This document shows, in pieces, positions 1 to 4,271 of a stretch of 7,955 nucleotides of DNA. The notes beneath the pieces were generated by a model. That model did not search any database and had not been told where the DNA came from. It saw only the letters and a list, made by a program, of their open reading frames with translations. The first letter of the stretch is position 1. The number at the start of each line of letters is the position of its first letter. The position numbers and the translations under genes were made by a program. The DNA is from an uncultured Eubacteriales bacterium (GTDB lineage: Bacteria > Bacillota_A > Clostridia > Peptostreptococcales > Anaerovoracaceae), in the NCBI GenBank assembly GCA_902790885.1, contig CADATR010000076.1:1-7955 (forward strand), in the 5' to 3' direction.

Positions 1-606
1 GAAAAAATGGATGGCTTTGTTTTGGCCGGATATTCCCCGAATAACAGTATCGGCGTGTCGGATCAGGGTGTCATAACCGTATACAACAAGGAAAGCGCTG
101 CAAATACTGTCGATGTCGTGATCAAAAAGACAGATGATGCTGAAAACAGCATAAATTATCTTGGAGGTGCAGTGTTCAAATTATTGTATAGAGCTGATAG
201 CGAGGGAACATTCGCTGATGTATCAAGCGAGCAGGTTCCTGAGCTGGATGCAGACAGCCAGTTTGTGGTCCCGGAAGAGGGAATCACACTGACAGGTCTT
301 ATTGACGGCCAGTATCAGCTGCAGGAGATAACTCCTCCAACGGGCTATGTTATCACTGAGACTGCACCGGTTACATTCACAGTTTCAGACGGAGTTATTA
401 CAAGCACAGATGGTACCGTTGAAAGCGTAAGGTATACAGCGGCTGCAGAGACAAAAGATGCGGAGTTTATTATTCCGAACACTCCTGGCGCTGAGCTTCC
501 TCATACCGGCGGTATCGGCACAACTATCTTCTACATCCTGGGAACGATACTGGTGACAGGCTGTGCGATAGTTCTGATCTCAAGGCGAAGACTGCGCAAC
601 GATTAG
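1..606 (+). CDS. LPXTG-anchored SpaA/Cna-B-type pilin or adhesin, C-terminal part (5' end outside window)
   Basis: The frame is open to the left edge, so this is only the last ~201 residues of a longer surface protein; the ATG at 7 is internal. About residues 40-160 form one SpaA/Cna-B prealbumin-like domain. It has a lysine strand (VVIKKTDD), a GAVFKL strand, an E-box (QLQEITPPTGY, Glu near residue 109) and a terminal strand ending in PNTPG. Lys, Glu and Asn in these places normally form an intramolecular isopeptide bond in this family. The C-terminus is a textbook cell-wall sorting signal: LPHTG (residues 166-170, nt 496-510), a hydrophobic stretch (IFYILGTILVTGCAIVLI) and a positive tail (RRRLRND). 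Sortase should cleave between T and G and attach the protein to the wall or a pilus. His at the X position is less common than Glu or Lys but is seen in Firmicutes. No sortase gene is visible here. Whether it is a pilus backbone, tip or free adhesin cannot be told from this fragment. Confidence 0.88.
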   Translation, partial: EKMDGFVLAGYSPNNSIGVSDQGVITVYNKESAANTVDVVIKKTDDAENSINYLGGAVFKLLYRADSEGTFADVSSEQVPELDADSQFVVPEEGITLTGLIDGQYQLQEITPPTGYVITETAPVTFTVSDGVITSTDGTVESVRYTAAAETKDAEFIIPNTPGAELPHTGGIGTTIFYILGTILVTGCAIVLISRRRLRND

Positions 607-607
607 C

Positions 608-637
608 ATGGAGGCTTTTAACGGCCTCCATTTTTTT
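608..637 (+). terminator. Intrinsic terminator of the surface-protein gene
   Basis: A perfect 8-bp stem ATGGAGGC (608-615) / GCCTCCAT (624-631) with loop TTTTAACG is followed by an uninterrupted T run (631-637). It begins one base after the TAG stop of the upstream gene. It should insulate the downstream toxin-antitoxin-like promoter from read-through. Confidence 0.9.
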
Positions 638-650
638 GTGCAGCCGCCAC

Positions 651-686
651 TTTTAATTATACCGCTGCAGCGGTATAATATTTTTA
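651..686 (+). promoter_or_regulatory. Promoter with overlapping 24-bp palindromic operator for the HipBA-like operon
   Basis: Bases 656-679 are a perfect palindrome with half-site ATTATACCGCTG, centred between 667 and 668. Its right end is a consensus -10 box, TATAAT (674-679). A weak -35 (TTTTAA, 651-656) lies 17 bp upstream. The core reads TACC-N8-GGTA, closely resembling the TATCC-N8-GGATA operators bound by HipB in E. coli; that comparison is from memory of the family. A repressor dimer here would cover the -10 element, giving direct autorepression by the HTH protein encoded immediately downstream. The expected start point, 6-7 bases after the -10, falls at or next to the ATG at 686, so the transcript may be leaderless. 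Confidence 0.75.
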
Positions 687-1090
687 TGCTAAAAGAATAC
701 CTGAATGACAATGAAATATCCGTCTATCATCTGGCAAAAGAAAGCGGTATCGCTTACAGCACACTGAACGACCTTGTAAACGGTAAAGTTGACATAGACA
801 AGTGCAGGGTTTCACTGATGAAGAAGCTGGCCGCGTCTCTTCAAATGAGTATGGATGAGCTGTATGATCTTTGCAAAAACAGCCGGCGGCCTATCCTTAA
901 TTCATATGATGCTGAAGCAAATCTTACTGTTCGTGCTAAATACTATCACGCTTCGATACTTTACAATGGGGAAAATACTGACATCCGACTGTGCAAAGTG
1001 ACTGAAGACAACTCTTTTTATATTGACGATATTGCACGCTGGAGAGTGGATGAGTTTATCAGAGAGAAGCGGATGAGGGATTTCCGATAA
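686..1090 (+). CDS. HipB-like XRE-family HTH antitoxin/autorepressor with C-terminal extension
   Basis: A 134-residue protein. Residues 1-60 form an XRE/Cro-type helix-turn-helix (ISVYHLAKESGIAYSTLNDL, then VNGK and KKLAASLQMSMDELYDL), the DNA-binding fold of HipB antitoxins. After a short linker (NSRRPILNSYD), residues ~73-134 form a second, probably beta-rich module (VRAKYYHASILYNG, DIRLCKVTEDNSFYI, IARWRVDEFIREK) that classical ~88-residue HipB lacks. I chose the ATG at 686 because the frame extends upstream only through the terminator, and the HTH begins right at this Met. There is no Shine-Dalgarno; the -10 box ends 6 bp upstream, which suggests leaderless translation. It is the first gene of a two-gene operon with the HipA-like kinase, which it probably neutralises while repressing the shared promoter. 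The antitoxin role is inferred from context and fold. The function of the C-terminal module is unknown. Confidence 0.82.
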   Translation: MLKEYLNDNEISVYHLAKESGIAYSTLNDLVNGKVDIDKCRVSLMKKLAASLQMSMDELYDLCKNSRRPILNSYDAEANLTVRAKYYHASILYNGENTDIRLCKVTEDNSFYIDDIARWRVDEFIREKRMRDFR

Positions 1091-1101
1091 GGAGGGCAGC
1101 C

Positions 1102-2244
1102 GTGGAATACTATCTTATGAGAAAAAACGAGATAGTGACGATCTGTGACCTGAACGAGTACGGGGTGATGATCGCCTGCTCGCCAAAGTACAAAAACCCT
1201 GAGCTGGCGCCCTTGGGATTTGCAGCGTACAGCGATCACATTTCAAGATGGTGGAGGAATCGTCAGATACCGATCAGGCAGGGGAGAGTCGAAGAAATGC
1301 TGCGCGCGAAAGGTTTCGACGAACCATCAGAATATTTGCTGCGAAATCTCGGACTGAGCCTTACCGATTATTATTGGTTAAAGCCAATCGATTCATCGCT
1401 CAGATGGCGTGACGTGAACCTCTTTGAAAATGATTTCCGCGATAATCTGCTGACGGATGGGGTTAAAGGCCGCACGAATAGGAGCGTTGATGCGTTAACG
1501 CCAAACAGCAGTCTCAGAGGTGAGCTGGAGAAAAGCTGGGTAATAAGAAATGGAAAGAGGACGCTGGTAAAAGGCAATCATGGAAGGCTTTCGAGTGAGA
1601 GTATAAATGAAGTGATCGCAACAGAATTCCATAAGGCACAGGGCTATGAGAATTACACCAAATATCGCCTGCTGCGCATTAAATACAAGCCTTATGATTA
1701 TGGATGCTGTTCAGAGGCGTTCACCGATGCCAGGCATGAGCTTGTCTCAGCATATGAGCTTTTGACTTCAGAGCCGGATGACGGCACAAGGACAAGCTAT
1801 GAGAGACTCATCTCGATCGCAGAGCGGCATGGGATTGATGGAAATGACCTCAGAGCTGATCTCGAATACCAGATCCTTAGCGATTATGTGATGAGCAATA
1901 CGGACAGACATATGGACAATATTGGCTTCATCAGGGACTCTGAAACACTCAGGCTCACACGTATGGCGCCGATCTTCGACACGGGCAAGGCCTTTGGCGG
2001 AGGGCTGGTCATACCATATACAGAGGAGGAGATCGATAGTATCGAGGTCAACAGCTTTGAAAATACAGAAGCGGGACTGATGAAACTCGTGACTGACCGA
2101 AACGCACTCGATGTTTCGAAGGTGCTCCCACCTGAAAGAATCAGGGCTCTTTATGAAAAAGACAGTAAAATACGGCCAGGTCAGATAGATCTGATCGTGA
2201 GACTCTACAACATTAAGATAGAAAGATTAAATCATATACTTTAG
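1102..2244 (+). CDS. HipA-like serine/threonine protein kinase (putative toxin)
   Basis: A 380-residue protein with the HipA kinase motifs in order. A phosphorylatable glycine-rich loop (SSLRGELEK, residues ~136-144; Ser137 aligns with autophosphorylated Ser150 of E. coli HipA, SVAGAQEK) comes first. It is followed by a candidate ATP-binding Lys157 (TLVKGN), a catalytic loop NTDRHMDNIGF (Asp268, Asn273), and a DFG-like Mg-binding motif APIFDTG (Asp293). All essential residues are present, so it should be an active kinase. In characterised HipA-type toxins the targets are aminoacyl-tRNA synthetases; the target here is unknown. The N-terminal ~110 residues (RWWRNRQIP, LGLSLTDYYWLKP) are typical of Firmicute members, which are somewhat shorter than the ~440-residue E. 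coli protein. The start is GTG at 1102, set by AAGGAGG at 1089-1095, which overlaps the antitoxin stop codon; the 11-bp gap indicates tight coupling. Such proteins are also annotated simply as HipA domain proteins or regulators. Confidence 0.85.
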   Translation: MEYYLMRKNEIVTICDLNEYGVMIACSPKYKNPELAPLGFAAYSDHISRWWRNRQIPIRQGRVEEMLRAKGFDEPSEYLLRNLGLSLTDYYWLKPIDSSLRWRDVNLFENDFRDNLLTDGVKGRTNRSVDALTPNSSLRGELEKSWVIRNGKRTLVKGNHGRLSSESINEVIATEFHKAQGYENYTKYRLLRIKYKPYDYGCCSEAFTDARHELVSAYELLTSEPDDGTRTSYERLISIAERHGIDGNDLRADLEYQILSDYVMSNTDRHMDNIGFIRDSETLRLTRMAPIFDTGKAFGGGLVIPYTEEEIDSIEVNSFENTEAGLMKLVTDRNALDVSKVLPPERIRALYEKDSKIRPGQIDLIVRLYNIKIERLNHIL

Positions 2245-2288
2245 GAAGTAACATCAAAGAGCTTAAAGCTGAATTCGCACCTGACTCG

Positions 2289-2323
2289 GGTATGGCATTG
2301 ATTACTTAAATGCCATACCTTTT
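2289..2323 (+). terminator. Intrinsic terminator of the HipBA-like operon
   Basis: A perfect 11-bp stem, GGTATGGCATT (2289-2299) / AATGCCATACC (2309-2319), has a 9-nt loop and is followed by TTTT (2320-2323). The T tract is only on the plus-strand exit side, so it serves the plus-strand operon. Its right arm codes the last residues of the convergent minus-strand gene, and that gene's TAA (2302-2304) sits in the loop. Confidence 0.85.
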
Positions 2324-3156
2324 CTGATTCCAAAAATATCCGCAATTACTTTCTTTATCTGATGGGTATCAACATTTCCTTTGCTGTCACTGAACACGAA
2401 GAACAGATTGACGCCAGGAATGTACCCACTGTCGATATATCTGGCTACCCTTTTCGCAAAATCTACTCGATATTCGTAAAGATCCAGCCGCCCAACGTAT
2501 TCGACGATAATCTCTGTCTTCATATCTATAGGCGACAAAACGGTTGCGTCAGGATACAGCGGCGGCCCGTAATCTTTCATTGGAATTGGCAGCTCATATA
2601 TCAACGCGAGCCCGGCGTCCTTGATCATCTCGTACAAAACCACTTCACTCACAGTTTTGACCTTGACCCCATCAGAAGTAGTGTGCCTCTTTTTCTCAGG
2701 ATAATTCTCCGGAAACAATTTCTGATCTTCAAGCCTTCTGTTAAGCCACTGTTCGCTTTGAATTTTGTATAGCTCTGAAACAGGAGGCACCTTGCAACGG
2801 TATATTTTCGGGAGACTGTCACATATTGAGCTGGCATCGAATGGAAGATAATCGTCAGCACAACTCTTTAACAATTCCAGATTATGATCGATGCGCCCTA
2901 TCACTTCCTCAAGAAAATGCACTTCTTTGACTCGCTCCACATCCTTTAACCCTGTTTTTCCAATATACTTGTACGAGGACGAACCACTGCGCTTGATATA
3001 GTAATATTTCCTGCGCCCGCGTTTTGACCACTTCATGAACGCGCCCTGAAAATCGCGCAAATAATAAAGACGATCACTATACTCCTTTTTTGCACGCTCA
3101 AGCATATTGATTTCGTAATCAAGCCGCATCTTAAGATTTGCATCTAATCTCGACAT
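2302..3156 (-). CDS. PD-(D/E)XK-like nuclease-fold protein of unknown function
   Basis: 284 residues. The N-terminal half (1-120) is helical and basic, with long charged helices (YEINMLERAKKEYSDRL, VKEVHFLEEVIGRIDHNLELL) around a KRGRRKYYYIKR patch that could bind nucleic acid. The C-terminal half resembles the restriction-endonuclease-like core seen in many uncharacterised Firmicute proteins: VSEVVLYEMIKDAG (Glu171), a strand YELPIPM, YPDATVL (Asp203), then IIVEYVGRLD (Glu219) and YEYRVDFAKRVARYIDSG. The usual E-x-K is replaced by EYVG, so metal-dependent cleavage is plausible but not assured. The start is ATG at 3156, chosen over the in-frame GTG at 3168 because AAGGTGG (3171 to 3165 on the minus strand) is a Shine-Dalgarno 8 nt before it and would lie across the GTG. 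It converges on the HipBA-like pair. No membrane or signal segment is seen. The role is unknown; defence or mobile-element housekeeping is a guess from context. Confidence 0.75.
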   Translation of the reverse strand: MSRLDANLKMRLDYEINMLERAKKEYSDRLYYLRDFQGAFMKWSKRGRRKYYYIKRSGSSSYKYIGKTGLKDVERVKEVHFLEEVIGRIDHNLELLKSCADDYLPFDASSICDSLPKIYRCKVPPVSELYKIQSEQWLNRRLEDQKLFPENYPEKKRHTTSDGVKVKTVSEVVLYEMIKDAGLALIYELPIPMKDYGPPLYPDATVLSPIDMKTEIIVEYVGRLDLYEYRVDFAKRVARYIDSGYIPGVNLFFVFSDSKGNVDTHQIKKVIADIFGIRKGMAFK

Positions 3157-3240
3157 AATAAATACCACCTTTTCTTTTGTGGTGCTTCCAGTTACAGCTG
3201 TTATTCAAGTGCTGAAAGCATCGTGTTATATCAGAACAAA

Positions 3241-3270
3241 ATTGTACTATCGAACTCTGATCGCAGTAAA
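3241..3270 (-). promoter_or_regulatory. Probable promoter of the minus-strand nuclease-like gene
   Basis: On the minus strand, TTTACT (3270-3265) and TACAAT (3246-3241) are separated by 18 bp and match the -35 (4/6) and -10 (5/6) consensus. Transcription would start near 3234 and give a leader of about 78 nt before the ATG at 3156. A second possible -10, TATAAC (3230-3225), lies just downstream without a good -35. Confidence 0.45.
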
Positions 3271-3297
3271 ACGACGAAAGCACTTATTCCGACATCC

Positions 3298-3320
3298 AAA
3301 GCACTCTTTTTGGTGCTTTT
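3298..3320 (+). terminator. Weak hairpin with short T tract
   Basis: AAAGCAC (3298-3304) pairs with GTGCTTT (3313-3319) around an 8-nt T-rich loop, followed by only one further T and then CCC. It could be a weak terminator or attenuator on either strand, but no plus-strand transcript is known to need it. A partial copy of the right arm (GGTGCTTCC) occurs at 3181-3189. Confidence 0.25.
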
Positions 3321-3356
3321 CCCGGAAAACATGTACCGGACCCAATCATACATATT

Positions 3357-3501
3357 GCCGGTCGTGCTCCTGTGCACTCCCGGGGTCTGCTTAGCCGATC
3401 ACCCTCGCCTTACAGCTGGTGCCTGGGCTTTGGATGTGCCCGTCACCAGCGCGGGGTTCTCGGAGCAGACCGAGCCATGTTGGCACGTGTGCCTATAAGG
3501 C
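3357..3501. ncRNA. Candidate structured RNA element with long interrupted hairpin
   Basis: A nested stem series runs through this segment: GGTCTGCT (3384-3391)/AGCAGACC (3464-3471), CCGA (3395-3398)/TCGG (3460-3463), CCTCGC (near 3403-3408)/GCGGGG (3451-3456), GCTGGTG (3415-3421)/CACCAGC (3444-3450) and GGGC (3425-3428)/GCCC (3438-3441), closed by a 9-nt loop. Outside this, CGTGC (3363-3367)/GCACG (3483-3487) and GCC (3357-3359)/GGC (3499-3501) may extend it. About 29 base pairs in an 88-nt core is more than expected by chance, and the segment looks visibly richer in G and C than its surroundings. The overall shape, a rod with internal loops, recalls 6S-type RNAs, but I see no diagnostic sequence. 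Strand is uncertain because the stems pair on either strand. Confidence 0.35.
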
Positions 3502-3565
3502 GTGTTGTCAAATCCAGGTTCAAATTCAATGCCTTTCTTTACTGGCCCCAGGTGTGCGAAAACTG

Positions 3566-3651
3566 ATGTGACGACTGTAAAGCTGAAACAGGGCATCGGT
3601 CGTAACAAAAGTAACGATTTATCTTCTGTTACAGCCTTTGAGTCGTTACAA
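3566..3651. repeat. Structured direct repeat, copy A
   Basis: Begins ATGTGACGACTG and ends GTCGTTACAAG. It contains the 8-mer GTNACGAC in both orientations: GTGACGAC (3568-3575), GTCGTAAC (3599-3606), GTAACGAT (3611-3618) and GTCGTTAC (3642-3649). GTAACGA (3611-3617) pairs with TCGTTAC (3643-3649) around a 25-nt loop, and ACGAC (3571-3575) with GTCGT (3599-3603). A second copy with the same 82-nt motif-to-motif span lies 285 bp downstream. Confidence 0.6.
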
Positions 3652-3850
3652 GCCTGCAACAGAATAATCTTAAGAGTCCCGGCGAACGCCATAAATGAAT
3701 AAAAACACAGTGCATTGCAATATCTTTCGGTTCTAAACGATGAGTTTTTAAGTCCTGACTATGGGATGGAAGAAATATAGGGGAAGATACGCAGCCTGAC
3801 CTGGCTGGGGAGAGATCATGAAGAGGATCTGCCGGGAAGAAAGCAAGGTA

Positions 3851-3936
3851 ATGTGACGACTGCCTTGTCGTAATCGAGGGAGGGGTAACAAAAAAGTTAC
3901 GATGCGGTGCCGAGATTGGGCTTTGCGTCGTAACCA
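3851..3936. repeat. Structured direct repeat, copy B
   Basis: Begins ATGTGACGACTG like copy A and ends GTCGTAACCAG. GTTACGA (3896-3902) pairs with TCGTAAC (3928-3934) around a 25-nt loop. The stem sits at offset 43 of the 82-nt unit, as in copy A, but its third base pair is T-A where copy A has A-T, a compensatory double change. Shared blocks are ATGTGACGACTG, GTAAC plus an A run, and a CTTTG block before the final GTCGT. Copy B has an additional local hairpin, GTAAC (3885-3889) / GTTAC (3896-3900), around the A run, as well as ACGAC (3856-3860)/GTCGT (3867-3871). Confidence 0.6.
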
Positions 3937-3982
3937 GACATCGTGAATCTGTATGCATCGGGGGAATTCCGCAAACACAGGT

Positions 3983-3997
3983 ATAGCCGGAGGCTAT
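3983..3997. other. Small hairpin ATAGCC-GGA-GGCTAT
   Basis: A perfect 6-bp stem with a 3-nt loop, located between repeat copy B and the larger hairpin at 4002-4050. It has no T tract, so it is not a terminator. It may be a helix of a larger structured RNA. Confidence 0.4.
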
Positions 3998-4001
3998 CAA
4001 A

Positions 4002-4050
4002 GCACGCACGGGAGCACCGCACACTGCGAACAAGAATATCCCGTGCGCGC
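4002..4050. other. Hairpin with 9-bp GC-rich stem
   Basis: CGCACGGGA (4005-4013) pairs perfectly with TCCCGTGCG (4039-4047). After one mismatch, GC (4002-4003) pairs with GC (4049-4050). The 25-nt loop holds a nested CGCA-CAC-TGCG hairpin (4018-4028). No T run follows directly (AAAATTT comes next). It could be the 3' structural part of an RNA transcribed from this intergenic block. Confidence 0.45.
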
Positions 4051-4123
4051 AAAATTTCGCATTGCTATTTAAGGACCGCATGCTATTAACAAAGAGTATC
4101 AGATTTGCTGTTTTTTGGACGGA

Positions 4124-4157
4124 TTGAATGACGCTTTGTTTTATACAATAATATGAT
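4124..4157 (+). promoter_or_regulatory. Probable promoter of the histidine kinase operon
   Basis: Two overlapping choices are visible: ATGACG (4128-4133) with TATGAT (4152-4157) at 18 bp spacing, or TTGAAT (4124-4129) with AATAAT (4147-4152) at 17 bp. The segment is very AT-rich and preceded by a T6 run (4111-4116). Either choice starts transcription near 4160 and leaves a ~110-nt leader before the GTG at 4272. Confidence 0.5.
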
Positions 4158-4163
4158 AAAAAG

Positions 4164-4271
4164 GATAACTATGTTCGGGGTGGAATGTGCCCCGCTGCAG
4201 TGATAGAGTAAGTTATATATGCAAAGCGTAAACAATATAAGCTTGCTTGCTTCTGGAGGGAGGTGCGGTAA
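4164..4271 (+). promoter_or_regulatory. 5' leader of the kinase operon with hairpin and strong ribosome binding site
   Basis: The leader contains a CGGGG (4176-4180) / CCCCG (4190-4194) hairpin with a 9-nt loop, three tandem GCTT units (4241-4252), and the Shine-Dalgarno GGAGGGAGG (4255-4263), 8 nt before the GTG start. No known riboswitch consensus was recognised. Confidence 0.45.

Larger units (their letters stand above)
3169..4271. other. Long gene-free but structure-rich intergenic region
   Basis: About 1.1 kb between the minus-strand nuclease-like gene and the plus-strand kinase operon. Short open frames exist on both strands (for example 3629-4081 on the minus strand), but none has a ribosome binding site, a domain or coding-like composition. 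In order it holds the promoter and leader of the nuclease-like gene, a small hairpin (3298-3319), a long interrupted hairpin (3384-3471), two 82-nt direct repeats (3568-3649 and 3853-3934), small hairpins between them (CAGCC/GGCTG near 3793-3808, AGATC/GATCT near 3813-3830), two hairpins at 3983-3997 and 4002-4050, and the promoter and leader of the kinase operon from 4124 on. The density of stems suggests structured RNA or a repeated protein-binding region. I could not match it to tRNA, tmRNA, RNase P, SRP or 6S RNA. Confidence 0.7.

Noticed and set aside
608..685. Upstream-extended start of the HTH gene at 608
   Set aside because: This stretch is the terminator hairpin, the operator palindrome and the -10 box; the HTH domain begins at the ATG at 686.
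3157..3168. GTG start at 3168 for the minus-strand nuclease-like gene
   Set aside because: The Shine-Dalgarno AAGGTGG overlaps this GTG and is correctly spaced for the ATG at 3156.
3512..3532. tRNA-like T-loop string GGTTCAAATTC
   Set aside because: The flanking bases do not form a T stem (CCAGG against TCAAT) and no anticodon or acceptor arm can be drawn upstream.
3566..3936. Integron-type attC sites for the GTAAC/GTTAC-bearing repeats
   Set aside because: The R' and R'' consensus (GTTRRRY and RYYYAAC) is not met, and there is no integron integrase or cassette gene between the copies.
3970..4015. Resemblance to a c-di-GMP riboswitch (CACAGGTATAGCC...CAAAGCACGC), attractive because the operon downstream makes a c-di-GMP enzyme
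   Set aside because: The conserved core order of GEMM-I is not present, the kinase promoter lies downstream of this segment, and only a short coincidental similarity remains.
3629..4081. 150-codon open frame on the minus strand (and shorter overlapping ones at 3399-3692 and 3502-3702)
   Set aside because: No Shine-Dalgarno, no recognisable domain, composition unlike the real genes, and its internal VTTQ repeats simply reflect the duplicated DNA repeat. Better explained as chance frames in structured non-coding DNA.
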